Below, piece by piece: positions 27,162 through 35,850 of a stretch of 59,809 nucleotides of DNA. The DNA comes from Caballeronia megalochromosomata. GTDB lineage: Bacteria; Pseudomonadota; Gammaproteobacteria; Burkholderiales; Burkholderiaceae. A program made the translations under genes and the position numbers. The notes below the pieces were generated by a model that worked only from the letters and a program-made list of their open reading frames with translations, did not search any database and was not told the DNA's origin. Position 1 is the first letter of the stretch; the number at the start of each line of letters is the position of its first letter. Location of the stretch: NCBI GenBank assembly GCA_001580565.1, contig LRBF01000244.1:1-59809 (forward strand). The letters run 5' to 3'.

Positions 27162-27604
27162 GCCGCGAAGCCACGCTGCTGGCATTCGATTACGGCGAGA
27201 AACGCATCGGTGTCGCCGTCGGCAATACGCTCACGAAAAACGCGCGTGCGCTCGTCACGCTGGAAAATCGCGATCGCGAATATCGATTCGTCGAAGTGGG
27301 CAAACTGCTCGACGAGTGGAAACCCGACACCGTGGTCGTCGGCATGCCGATGCATCCCGACGGCACGCCGCATGAAATGAGCGCCCTCGCGAAGCGCTTC
27401 GGCAATCAGGTGAACGGCCGTTTCAACGTGCCCGTGCAATGGGTGGACGAGCGCTACTCGTCCGTCGACGCCAAAGCCGATTTGCGCGAGCGCGGTGTGC
27501 GCACCAACGCGCGCGGCCGCTTCGACGAGATCGACGCCGAAGCCGCCCGCGTCATTCTTCAACAATATCTCGACGGACTTCCCGACGATCATGAGTTCCA
27601 TTGA
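27158..27604 (+). CDS. ruvX: RuvX/YqgF pre-16S rRNA nuclease / Holliday junction resolvase-like protein
   Basis: 148 residues, RNase H fold. Motifs: LAFDYGEKRIGVAVGN with the first catalytic aspartate, VVGMPMHPDGTPHEM, and VQWVDERYSSVDAKA with the catalytic glutamate region, then DAEAARVILQQYL. The family trims the 5' end of 16S rRNA precursor and was first described as a putative resolvase. It overlaps yqgE by 4 bases and pyrR by 14 bases. Confidence 0.95.
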   Translation: MSREATLLAFDYGEKRIGVAVGNTLTKNARALVTLENRDREYRFVEVGKLLDEWKPDTVVVGMPMHPDGTPHEMSALAKRFGNQVNGRFNVPVQWVDERYSSVDAKADLRERGVRTNARGRFDEIDAEAARVILQQYLDGLPDDHEFH

Positions 27605-28100
27605 CGCAGAGGCGCTCTACCGCGCGCTCGTCGACCAGATTCGCGCCGCGTATGGAGCGTCGCTCGCAGCGCCCGACGGCGCCGTGCTCGCCGGCATCTA
27701 CAGCGGCGGCGTGTGGCTCGCCGAGCGGCTCGCGAAGGACCTGAACGCGCCGCACTTCGGCGTGGTGAACGTCGCGCTGCATCGTGACGACTACGCGAAA
27801 AAGGGCCTGCACAGCCAGGCGCGTCCGACCGAACTGCCTTTCGATGTGAACGGCCGCCGCATCATCCTGATCGACGACGTGCTGTCGACGGGCCGCACCG
27901 TGCGCGCGGCGATCAACGAGCTGTACGACTATGGCCGCCCGGCGTCGATCGACCTCGCGGTTCTCGCCGATCGCGGCGGGCGCGAAATGCCGATCGGCGC
28001 GCGCTTCACGGGCGCGACGGTGGAATTGCCCGCGAACCAGAACCTCGTGCTCGCGCGTCGCGAGGACGGCGGCTTCACTTTCACGACCGAAGCGCACTGA
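27591..28100 (+). CDS. pyrR: PyrR bifunctional pyrimidine regulator / uracil phosphoribosyltransferase
   Basis: 169 residues, type I phosphoribosyltransferase. The PRPP-binding motif is IILIDDVLSTGRTVRAAINE (about residues 85-104), flanked by GIYSGGVWLAERLAKDL near the N terminus. In Gram-positives PyrR attenuates pyr mRNA; in proteobacteria its regulatory role is less clear. It lies directly before pyrB. The start at 27591 overlaps the ruvX end by 14 bases. Confidence 0.93.
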   Translation: MSSIDAEALYRALVDQIRAAYGASLAAPDGAVLAGIYSGGVWLAERLAKDLNAPHFGVVNVALHRDDYAKKGLHSQARPTELPFDVNGRRIILIDDVLSTGRTVRAAINELYDYGRPASIDLAVLADRGGREMPIGARFTGATVELPANQNLVLARREDGGFTFTTEAH

Positions 28101-28142
28101 GCGACGCTTGCAGGCTCTTTCAAAGAAACATCCGGGAACATC

Positions 28143-29168
28143 ATGAACACCGCCACCCAGGGCGCTGCCGCTCCGAGCGCGCCCGCATCGGATAAATTCC
28201 GGTACGGCTTTCTCAAGGGCAACCCGCAGCTCACGAAGAACGGCGAGCTGAAGCACTTGCTGACCATCGAAGGACTGCCGCGCGCCATCGTCACGCACAT
28301 TCTGGATACCGCCGAGCAGTTCGTGAGCGTGACCGACCGCGAAGTGAAGAAGGTGCCGCTGTTGCGCGGCAAGTCGGTGTTCAACCTCTTCTTCGAAAAC
28401 TCGACGCGCACGCGCACCACGTTCGAGATCGCGGCCAAGCGCCTGTCGGCGGACGTGCTGAACCTGAACATCAACGCGTCGTCGACGAGCAAGGGCGAAT
28501 CGCTGCTCGACACGATCAACAACCTCTCCGCGATGCACGCCGACATGTTTGTCGTGCGTCACGCGTCGAGCGGCGCACCGTATCTGATCGCCGAGCATTG
28601 CGCGCCGCACGTGCACGTGATCAATGCGGGCGACGGGCGCCATGCGCATCCGACGCAAGGCCTGCTCGACATGTACACGATCCGCCATTACAAGCGCGAC
28701 TTCACGAAGCTGCGCGTGGCGATCGTCGGCGACATTCTGCATTCGCGCGTCGCGCGTTCCGACATTCACGCGCTGACCACGCTCGGCGTGCCCGAAGTGC
28801 GCGCGATCGGGCCGCGCACGCTCTTGCCGAGCAATCTCGACCAGATGGGCGTGCACGTCTATCACAACCTCGACGAAGGCCTGAAGGGCGTCGACGTGAT
28901 CATCATGCTGCGCCTGCAGAACGAGCGCATGAGCGGCGCGCTGCTGCCGTCCGCGCAGGAGTATTTCAAGAGCTGGGGACTCACGCCCGAGCGTCTCGCG
29001 CTCGCCGCGCCGGATGCGATCGTCATGCATCCGGGGCCGATGAACCGCGGCGTGGAAATCGATTCGCAGGTGGCCGACGGCCCGCAATCGGTGATCCTGA
29101 ATCAGGTGACCTTCGGCATCGCTGTGCGCATGGCGGTGATGGGCATCGTGGCCGGCAACAGCGACTGA
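28143..29168 (+). CDS. pyrB: Aspartate carbamoyltransferase catalytic subunit
   Basis: 341 residues. It condenses carbamoyl phosphate and aspartate in the second step of pyrimidine synthesis. The carbamoyl-phosphate site reads FFENSTRTRTTFE and the aspartate/carbamoyl region HAHPTQGLLDMYTI, both canonical. No pyrI regulatory subunit follows. Instead a dihydroorotase-like gene lies 10 bases downstream, the pyrB-pyrX arrangement of class A transcarbamoylases, where the inactive dihydroorotase is structural. Confidence 0.97.
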   Translation: MNTATQGAAAPSAPASDKFRYGFLKGNPQLTKNGELKHLLTIEGLPRAIVTHILDTAEQFVSVTDREVKKVPLLRGKSVFNLFFENSTRTRTTFEIAAKRLSADVLNLNINASSTSKGESLLDTINNLSAMHADMFVVRHASSGAPYLIAEHCAPHVHVINAGDGRHAHPTQGLLDMYTIRHYKRDFTKLRVAIVGDILHSRVARSDIHALTTLGVPEVRAIGPRTLLPSNLDQMGVHVYHNLDEGLKGVDVIIMLRLQNERMSGALLPSAQEYFKSWGLTPERLALAAPDAIVMHPGPMNRGVEIDSQVADGPQSVILNQVTFGIAVRMAVMGIVAGNSD

Positions 29169-29178
29169 AGAAATCGAC

Positions 29179-30456
29179 ATGAAGATCCAGATTCAAAACG
29201 GCACGATCATCGATCCGGCCGCGGGCACGGAAGAACGCAAGGACGTATTCATCGCGGCGGGACGGATCGTCGGCTTAGGCGAAGCGCCTGCGGATTTCAA
29301 CCCGGCGAAAGTGATCGACGCGTCGGGGCTTTACATCGCGCCGGGTTTCGTCGATCTGTCCGCGCGCCTGCGCGAGCCGGGCTTCGAGCACAAGGCGACG
29401 CTCGAATCCGAAATGGCCGCCGCGATGGCGGGCGGCGTGACGAGCCTCGTGTGCCCGCCCGACACCGATCCGACGCTCGATGAGCCGGGTCTCGTCGAAA
29501 TGCTCAAGTTCCGCGCGCAGAAGCTGCATCAGGCGCACGTGTATCCGCTCGGCGCGCTGACCATGGGACTCAAGGGCGAGGCCATCACCGAGATGGTCGA
29601 GCTGACCGAGGCGGGCTGCATCGGTTTCTCGCAGGCGGATAACCCGATCGTCGATACGCGCACGCTGCAGCGCGCGCTGCAATACGCGACCACTTACGGC
29701 TACACCGTCTGGCTGCGCCCGCAGGACGCGTTCATGTCGAAGGGCGGCGTCGCGGCGAGCGGCGCGGTGGCGTCGCGGCTCGGCTTGTCCGGTGTGCCGG
29801 TGTCGGCGGAAACCATCGCGCTGCATACCATCTTCGAATTGATGCGCGTGACGGGCGCGCGCGTGCATCTGTCGCATCTGTCGTCGGCGGCGGGCGTCGA
29901 ACTCGTGCGCACGGCGAAGGCCGAAGGTCTTGCGGTGAGCTGCGACGTGACGATCAATCACGTGCATCTGACCGATATCGACATCGGCTACTTCGATTCG
30001 CAATTCCGTCTCGATCCGCCGCTGCGCTCGCAGCGCGACCGCGACGCGATCCGCGCGGCGCTGGCGGACGGCACCATCGACGCGATCTGCTCCGACCACA
30101 CGCCGCTCGACGACGACGAAAAGCTGCTGCCCTTCGCCGAAGCGACGCCCGGCGCGACCGGCCTCGAACTGCTGCTGTCGCTGACGGTGAAGTGGGCGCG
30201 CGAAGCCAACGTGCCGCTCGCGAAGGCGCTCGCGCGCATTTCGTCCGCGCCCGCCGATGTGCTCAAGTTGCCCGCGGGCCGTATTGCGTCGGGTGCGCTC
30301 GCGGATCTGTGCGTGTTCGACGCGGCGGCCGAGTGGCGCGTCGATCCGCAGAAGCTGAAGAGCCAGGGCCGCAACACGCCGTTCCTCGGCTACGAACTGC
30401 CGGCGTGCGTGCGCGCGACGATCGTCGGCGGCCACCTCGCGTACGAGAGCCGCTGA
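29179..30456 (+). CDS. pyrX: PyrX: dihydroorotase-like, probably non-catalytic subunit
   Basis: 425 residues with the type I dihydroorotase fold. The first metal-binding motif, normally DxHxHxRxPG, reads D59-L-S-A-R-L-R-E-P-G, so both zinc histidines are lost. The region near SDHTPLDDDEK keeps the DH but lacks the following histidine of active enzymes. This pattern fits the PyrC'/PyrX proteins that are needed to assemble class A aspartate transcarbamoylase without making dihydroorotate. The real dihydroorotase should be elsewhere. It is coupled to pyrB upstream and to an acyltransferase gene 2 bases downstream. Confidence 0.88.
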   Translation: MKIQIQNGTIIDPAAGTEERKDVFIAAGRIVGLGEAPADFNPAKVIDASGLYIAPGFVDLSARLREPGFEHKATLESEMAAAMAGGVTSLVCPPDTDPTLDEPGLVEMLKFRAQKLHQAHVYPLGALTMGLKGEAITEMVELTEAGCIGFSQADNPIVDTRTLQRALQYATTYGYTVWLRPQDAFMSKGGVAASGAVASRLGLSGVPVSAETIALHTIFELMRVTGARVHLSHLSSAAGVELVRTAKAEGLAVSCDVTINHVHLTDIDIGYFDSQFRLDPPLRSQRDRDAIRAALADGTIDAICSDHTPLDDDEKLLPFAEATPGATGLELLLSLTVKWAREANVPLAKALARISSAPADVLKLPAGRIASGALADLCVFDAAAEWRVDPQKLKSQGRNTPFLGYELPACVRATIVGGHLAYESR

Positions 30457-30458
30457 TC

Positions 30459-31265
30459 ATGCGTCTGACGCTGCGCAAGCTGCGGCTCACCGTCCACCTG
30501 CTGTATGGGATGTGGGTCGTCGCGAGGCGCTTTCCGCGCGCGTCGGCGAGCGAGCGCGCCGAGATGAATCGCGTGTGGTCGCTCGAGATGTTGCGGCTCG
30601 CCGGCATGAAGCTCGTCGTGCACAACGACGCGGCGCGGCTCGACGCGGGCGTGCTCGTCGTCGGTAATCACATCTCGTGGATCGATATTTACGTGATCAA
30701 CGCGTGGCGTCCGACGCCGTTCGTGTCGAAGGCGGAGATCCGCAAGTGGCCGGTCGTCGGCTGGCTCGCGGAGCAACTGGGCACCGTGTTCGTGCAGCGC
30801 GAGAAGCGCAGCGACGCGAAGCGCATCATGCACGAGCTCGCCAACCGGCTGCTCGCCGGCGAAATGATGTGCGTGTTCCCCGAAGGCACGACCACCGACG
30901 GCCAGTCGCTGCTGCCGTTTCACGCGAACATGTTTCAGGCGGCGGTGTCGGCGTCGTGCCCGGTGCAGCCGATCTGCCTGATGTACGAAGATGCGCACGG
31001 GCGGCAATCGACCGCGCCCGCGTATGTCGGCGATATGTCGCTCAATGATTCGCTGAACGCGCTCTTGCGCGCGACGCCGCTCACCGCGCATCTGTATGTG
31101 TGCGATCCGCTCGCGCCGGGCACGGACCGGCGGCTGCTCGCGAGCGAAGCGCAGGCTGCGGTGAGCGCGGCGCTGGACACGATGCGCGGCGCGCCTGCCG
31201 TGGCCGGCGCGGCGCCAGCCGCTGAACTGGTCGTCACTTCTTCATCGAGCAACTCACCTGCGTGA
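30459..31265 (+). CDS. 1-acyl-sn-glycerol-3-phosphate acyltransferase (PlsC-like)
   Basis: 268 residues. The acyltransferase block I is NHISWID (HX4D), and block III is FPEGTTTDGQSLLPFH. An N-terminal hydrophobic stretch (LTVHLLYGMWVVA) anchors it to the inner membrane. The family acylates lysophosphatidic acid or related lysolipids. It starts 2 bases after pyrX and so is very likely co-transcribed. Its last 32 bases overlap the end of the convergent apaH gene. Confidence 0.88.
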   Translation: MRLTLRKLRLTVHLLYGMWVVARRFPRASASERAEMNRVWSLEMLRLAGMKLVVHNDAARLDAGVLVVGNHISWIDIYVINAWRPTPFVSKAEIRKWPVVGWLAEQLGTVFVQREKRSDAKRIMHELANRLLAGEMMCVFPEGTTTDGQSLLPFHANMFQAAVSASCPVQPICLMYEDAHGRQSTAPAYVGDMSLNDSLNALLRATPLTAHLYVCDPLAPGTDRRLLASEAQAAVSAALDTMRGAPAVAGAAPAAELVVTSSSSNSPA

Positions 31266-32079
31266 CCACGCGCTTTGAGGGATCGGCCGTCATGCGCACC
31301 GCCGACAGCTTGTTGCCCCAGACGCAGCCCGAATCGAGGCACAGCACGTCGTCGCGGATCATGAGGCCGAGCGCGGCCCAGTGCCCGAACACGACGGTCA
31401 CGTCCTGCGTGCGGCGTCCCGGCACGTCGAACCACGGCATGTAGCCAGGCGGCGCGGCGTCGGGGCCGCCGTTGTTGGCGAATTCCATCGCGCCTTCGGA
31501 CGTGCAGAAGCGGATGCGCGTCAACGCGTTGTATATCACGCGCAGGCGATCCGCGCCCGTGAGCGATGCGTCCCAGCGATGCGGCTCGTTGCCGTAGAGC
31601 GTCGCGAGCGTTTCCTTCCAGTTCGGCGCGCGCAATGCCTGCTCGAGCTCGTGCGCGAGTTCCATTGTCATGGTCGCGTCCCATTGCGGCAGCACGCCCG
31701 CGTGGACCATCAGAATGCCGTTCTCGAAGTGCGCGACGGGCTTGTGACGCACCCATTCGATGAGATCGGCGGCATCGGGCGCGGCGAGGATGTCGTCGAG
31801 CGTGTCGCCTTTCTTCGGCTTGCGCAGGCCCGCGGCCACCGACAGCAGATTCAAGTCGTGATTGCCCAGGACGACCGTCGCGCGCGCGCCGAGCGCGATC
31901 ACTTCGCGCAGCGTCTGCAATGACTTCGGCCCCCGGTTGATGAGATCGCCCGCGAACCACAGTGGCGTGCCGGGCCCGGGCGCGGCTTTTTTCAGGAGAC
32001 GCTGGAAGGGGTCGCAGCAGCCCTGGAGATCGCCGAAGACAAGCGGGGCGTCGTTACTTGAGGTCAAAGGGTCGGTCAT
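31234..32079 (-). CDS. apaH: Symmetrical bis(5'-nucleosyl)-tetraphosphatase ApaH
   Basis: 281 residues of the metallophosphatase superfamily. Metal-binding motifs are GDLQGC (the second motif residue is Q instead of the common H), GDLINRGPKS, GNHDLNLL and HAGVLPQWD, with GHWA near the C terminus. It hydrolyses Ap4A to ADP in the cytosol. The start at 32079 gives the family length; the upstream extension is not typical. Convergent overlap of 32 bases with the acyltransferase gene. Confidence 0.9.
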   Translation of the reverse strand: MTDPLTSSNDAPLVFGDLQGCCDPFQRLLKKAAPGPGTPLWFAGDLINRGPKSLQTLREVIALGARATVVLGNHDLNLLSVAAGLRKPKKGDTLDDILAAPDAADLIEWVRHKPVAHFENGILMVHAGVLPQWDATMTMELAHELEQALRAPNWKETLATLYGNEPHRWDASLTGADRLRVIYNALTRIRFCTSEGAMEFANNGGPDAAPPGYMPWFDVPGRRTQDVTVVFGHWAALGLMIRDDVLCLDSGCVWGNKLSAVRMTADPSKRVVTQVSCSMKK

Positions 32080-32435
32080 CGAAGAATCATGCGTGTGGGC
32101 GCAGCCGCGAAGCCGGCCAGAATGGGAACGTGCCTGCATTATGAAACAGCGGATGAATACTGTCTGATCGTGCGGATGCAGGGAAGCCGCGCCGGGTTAC
32201 ACATTGCAACTGCCTGCAACCGTAGATGGCTAGCTGTATCAAGTTGTTAGGCGCGTAGTTTTTGCACGGCCTGGCTTTATAATGCTCTGTTGACCGCGCA
32301 GCGGTTCGGTTGATCATTCATCGGTCACAACCTCCGCAATCGTTGCAAGGCAATCAAGCGGCACGTAATTTTTTCCACATATCCGGGTGCGCGTTCAGTT
32401 TTGTATTCGAACTGAAAGCGGCGAAGAGGGCATTT
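32080..32435. promoter_or_regulatory. Divergent promoter region before the polysaccharide locus
   Basis: About 355 bases between apaH and rfbB, AT-richer than its surroundings. A perfect TATAAT at 32278-32283 faces rfbB, but the -35 zone is weak (TAGTTT, 16-base spacer). A short hairpin ACCGC-GCA-GCGGT follows at about 32293-32305. No JUMPstart/ops element was found. Confidence 0.5.
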
Positions 32436-33497
32436 ATGATTCTCGTGACGGGCGGCGCCGGCTTCATCGGCGCCAATTTTGTTCTGGATTGGCTCAAAGG
32501 TTCGGATGAACCCGTACTGAACGTCGACAAGCTGACGTACGCGGGCAACCTCGGTACGCTCAAGTCGCTCAAGGACGACGCGCGCCATGTGTTCGCGCGC
32601 GCCGACATTTGCGACCGCGCGGCCATCGATGCGCTGCTCGACAAGTACAAGCCGCGCGCCATCCTGCATTTCGCTGCCGAAAGTCACGTCGACCGTTCCA
32701 TTCACGGCCCGGCCGATTTTGTCCAGACGAATGTCGTTGGCACCTTCACGCTGCTCGAAGCCGCGCGCATGTACTGGTGCAAGCTGCCCGAAGACGAGAA
32801 GCAGGCATTCCGCTTCCTGCATGTTTCGACGGACGAAGTGTTCGGCTCGCTGTCCGCCACGGACCCGCAATTCTCCGAAACCACGCCTTACGCACCGAAC
32901 AGCCCTTATTCGGCGACGAAGGCCGGCTCCGATCACCTCGTGCGCGCGTATCACCATACGTACGGGCTGCCGGTCGTGACCACCAACTGCTCGAACAACT
33001 ACGGGCCGTACCAGTTCCCCGAGAAGCTGATTCCGCTGATGATCGCCAACGCGCTCGCGGGCAAGCCGCTGCCGGTGTATGGCGATGGCCAGAACGTGCG
33101 CGACTGGCTGTACGTGGGCGATCACTGCTCCGCGATCCGCGAAGTGCTCGCGCGCGGCGCGCTCGGCGAGACCTACAATGTCGGCGGCTGGAACGAGAAG
33201 AAGAATCTCGAGGTCGTGCACACGTTGTGCGACCTCCTCGACGAGCAGAAGCCGAAGTCGAGCGGATCCTATCGCGACCAGATCACGTACGTGAAGGACC
33301 GCCCGGGCCACGACCGCCGCTACGCCATCGATGCGCGCAAGCTCGAGCGCGAGCTCGGCTGGAAGCCCGCGGAAACCTTCGAGACCGGCCTTGCGAAGAC
33401 GGTTCGGTGGTATCTGGACAATCAGCCGTGGGCGGACGAAGTGGCTTCCGGCGAATACCGGAAATGGGTCGAGACGAACTACGCGCAGCGCGCGTAA
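32436..33497 (+). CDS. rfbB: dTDP-glucose 4,6-dehydratase
   Basis: 353 residues of extended short-chain dehydrogenase type. NAD site TGGAGFIGANFV; dehydratase motif STDEVFGSL; catalytic YSATKAGSD with Tyr and Lys. It makes dTDP-4-keto-6-deoxyglucose, the second step toward dTDP-L-rhamnose. Start at 32436 puts the Rossmann strand at the N terminus as usual, after AAGAGGG; the in-frame extension upstream is promoter DNA. First gene of the rfbBACD set. Confidence 0.97.
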   Translation: MILVTGGAGFIGANFVLDWLKGSDEPVLNVDKLTYAGNLGTLKSLKDDARHVFARADICDRAAIDALLDKYKPRAILHFAAESHVDRSIHGPADFVQTNVVGTFTLLEAARMYWCKLPEDEKQAFRFLHVSTDEVFGSLSATDPQFSETTPYAPNSPYSATKAGSDHLVRAYHHTYGLPVVTTNCSNNYGPYQFPEKLIPLMIANALAGKPLPVYGDGQNVRDWLYVGDHCSAIREVLARGALGETYNVGGWNEKKNLEVVHTLCDLLDEQKPKSSGSYRDQITYVKDRPGHDRRYAIDARKLERELGWKPAETFETGLAKTVRWYLDNQPWADEVASGEYRKWVETNYAQRA

Positions 33498-33507
33498 GGG
33501 GCTGACG

Positions 33508-34401
33508 ATGGCGCGCAAGGGCATCATTCTCGCCGGCGGTTCCGGCACGCGGCTGTATCCGATCACGCATGCTGTGTCGAAGCAACTGCTGCCGGTCTAC
33601 GACAAGCCGATGATCTACTACCCGCTGTCGACGCTGATGATCGCGGGCATTCGGGACGTGCTCGTCATCTCGACGCCGCAAGACACGCCGCGCTTCGAGT
33701 CGATGCTCGGCGACGGCAGCCAGTGGGGCATGAATATCCAGTACGCGGTGCAGCCGTCGCCGGACGGGCTCGCGCAGGCGTTCATCATCGGCCGGGAGTT
33801 CGTCGGGAATGATCCTTCGGCGCTCATTCTCGGCGACAACATCTTCTACGGCCACGATCTCGCCAAGCAACTGGAGAGCGCCGACAGCCGCACCGACGGC
33901 GCGACGGTGTTCGCCTATCACGTGCACGATCCGGAGCGTTACGGCGTGGTCGAGTTCGACCAGCAGTTCCGCGCCCTTTCGATCGAAGAGAAGCCCGCGA
34001 AGCCGCGTTCGAACTACGCGGTCACGGGTCTGTACTTCTACGACAATCAGGTGTGCGACATCGCCGCGGACATCAAGCCGTCCGCCCGCGGCGAGCTCGA
34101 GATCACCGACGTCAATTCGCGCTATCTCGCGCTGAAGAAGCTCGACGTCGAGATCATGGGGCGCGGCTATGCGTGGCTCGACACCGGCACGCACGATTCG
34201 CTGATCGAGGCGGCCACATTCATCGCCACATTGCAGAAGCGTCAAGGACTCGTGGTCGCGTGCCCCGAGGAAATCGCTTATCGCCAGCAGTGGATCGGCG
34301 AGGAGCAATTGCTCACGCTTGCGAAGCCGTTGTCGAAGAACGCCTACGGTCAATATCTGCTCAATCTTCCGAAGGACCAAGTCGCATGGCAATCCAGGTA
34401 A
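33508..34401 (+). CDS. rfbA: Glucose-1-phosphate thymidylyltransferase
   Basis: 297 residues. The nucleotide-binding signature is GIILAGGSGTRLYP at the N terminus, with KQLLPVYDKPMIYYPL and the metal-binding LGDNIFYG. It makes dTDP-glucose from dTTP and glucose-1-phosphate. It starts 10 bases after rfbB and overlaps rfbC by 16 bases. Confidence 0.97.
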   Translation: MARKGIILAGGSGTRLYPITHAVSKQLLPVYDKPMIYYPLSTLMIAGIRDVLVISTPQDTPRFESMLGDGSQWGMNIQYAVQPSPDGLAQAFIIGREFVGNDPSALILGDNIFYGHDLAKQLESADSRTDGATVFAYHVHDPERYGVVEFDQQFRALSIEEKPAKPRSNYAVTGLYFYDNQVCDIAADIKPSARGELEITDVNSRYLALKKLDVEIMGRGYAWLDTGTHDSLIEAATFIATLQKRQGLVVACPEEIAYRQQWIGEEQLLTLAKPLSKNAYGQYLLNLPKDQVAWQSR

Positions 34402-34937
34402 CCGCTACGGCGCTGCCCGAAGTCAAGATCATCGAGCCGAAGGTGTTCGGCGATGCGCGCGGATTTTTCTACGAGAGCTTCAACGCGCGCGAGTTCGCGG
34501 AGCACGTGGAAAGCGGCGTCGAGTTCGTGCAGGACAACCATTCGCGTTCGGCGAAGGGCGTGCTGCGCGGGCTGCATTATCAGATCCAGCACGCGCAGGG
34601 CAAGCTCGTGCGCGTGGTCGAAGGCGAAGTGTTCGACGTCGCCGTGGACATCCGCAAAAGCTCGCCGAACTTCGGCAAATGGGTGGGCGTGAATCTGTCG
34701 GAGGAGAATCATCGGCAGTTGTGGGTGCCTCCGGGTTTTGCGCACGGCTTCGTTGTGCTGTCGGCGAGCGCTCAGTTTCTATACAAGACGACCGACTACT
34801 GGTATCAGGCGCACGAGCGCAGCATCGTGTGGAACGATCTGGACATCGGCATCGATTGGCCGATCGACTTCGAGCCGGTTCTGGCGGCGAAGGATTCGGG
34901 GGGAGCGCGTCTAGCCGAAGCGGACGTTTTCGCATGA
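34386..34937 (+). CDS. rfbC: dTDP-4-dehydrorhamnose 3,5-epimerase
   Basis: 183 residues, cupin fold. RGFFYESFN, the catalytic His in RGLHYQIQ, the KLVRVVEGEVFDVAVDIR strand pair and PPGFAHGFVVLS are all conserved. Third enzyme of dTDP-rhamnose synthesis. Overlaps rfbA by 16 bases, and rfbD follows after 7 bases. Confidence 0.97.
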   Translation: MAIQVTATALPEVKIIEPKVFGDARGFFYESFNAREFAEHVESGVEFVQDNHSRSAKGVLRGLHYQIQHAQGKLVRVVEGEVFDVAVDIRKSSPNFGKWVGVNLSEENHRQLWVPPGFAHGFVVLSASAQFLYKTTDYWYQAHERSIVWNDLDIGIDWPIDFEPVLAAKDSGGARLAEADVFA

Positions 34938-34944
34938 GGCCCGC

Positions 34945-35850
34945 ATGACAGAAAAAACAATTCTTGTGACCGGAGCCAACGGCCAAGTCGGCTATGAGCT
35001 CGTGCGCACGCTGCAAGGGCTCGGACGTATCGTCGCGCTCGATCGTTCGGCGCTGAATCTCGCGAATCTTGACGCCATCCGCCGCACGCTCCGCGACCTT
35101 AAGCCGGCGATCTGCGTGAACGCGGCTGCATACACCGCCGTGGATCAGGCCGAGTTCGACAAAGATGCGGCCTTTCGCCTCAATGCGGAAGCGCCGGGCG
35201 TGCTCGCGCAAGAGTGCGCATTGCTGAATGCCCTGCTGATTCACTACTCCACGGACTATGTCTTCGATGGCGCCAAGGAAGGCCCTTATGTCGAAGACGA
35301 CGCGACCAATCCGCAGAACGTCTATGGTGCGAGCAAGCTCGCAGGAGAGCACGCTGTGACCAATGCCGGTGGTGCGCATCTGATCTTCCGCACAAGTTGG
35401 GTCTACGGGGCACGTGGGAAGAATTTCGTGCGGACCATGCTCCGCCTAGGTACGGAACGCGATGAACTTCGTGTTGTGGCGGACCAGATCGGCGCGCCGA
35501 CATGGTCGAATACGATCGCGACATCGACTGCGCACGTACTAGCTTCCGGAATGCGCGACGCGGATACGGACTACTGGTTGCAGCGTTCCGGCGTTTATCA
35601 CCTGACAGCGGCGGGCGAGGCATCGTGGTACGACCTCGCATTCGCGACCTTCGAAATCACGATGGGCGATGCGGCTCCGTGCGTTAAGCCGATTGAAGCA
35701 CGCGACTATCCGACACCGGCGCGCAGGCCGTCGAACTCGCGCTTGTCGAACGAAGCGCTCGCGACGCAATTTGGCGTTCGACAACCGCATTGGCGCACGG
35801 CGTTGGAGTTATGCCTGTCAAGGGACTGCAGTGTCGATCGGTCGAACTGA
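34945..35850 (+). CDS. rfbD: dTDP-4-dehydrorhamnose reductase
   Basis: 301 residues. NAD(P) site TGANGQVGYEL, AYTAVDQAE, STDYVFDG and catalytic YGASKLAGE with Tyr and Lys. Final step to dTDP-L-rhamnose. Its last 20 bases overlap the next glycosyltransferase gene, which suggests the rhamnose donor and its transferase are made together. Confidence 0.96.
   Translation: MTEKTILVTGANGQVGYELVRTLQGLGRIVALDRSALNLANLDAIRRTLRDLKPAICVNAAAYTAVDQAEFDKDAAFRLNAEAPGVLAQECALLNALLIHYSTDYVFDGAKEGPYVEDDATNPQNVYGASKLAGEHAVTNAGGAHLIFRTSWVYGARGKNFVRTMLRLGTERDELRVVADQIGAPTWSNTIATSTAHVLASGMRDADTDYWLQRSGVYHLTAAGEASWYDLAFATFEITMGDAAPCVKPIEARDYPTPARRPSNSRLSNEALATQFGVRQPHWRTALELCLSRDCSVDRSN

Noticed and set aside
27552..29180. 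A 542-codon antisense frame across pyrR and pyrB
   Set aside because: Arg/His/Ala-rich composition typical of GC-rich shadow frames; both sense genes are fully supported.
32262..32283. TTGCAC with TATAAT as an rfbB promoter pair
   Set aside because: The spacer is only 10 bases; the -10 alone is kept as weak evidence.
32080..32435. JUMPstart/ops element before the polysaccharide genes
   Set aside because: No GGCGGTAG-type sequence was found in this region.
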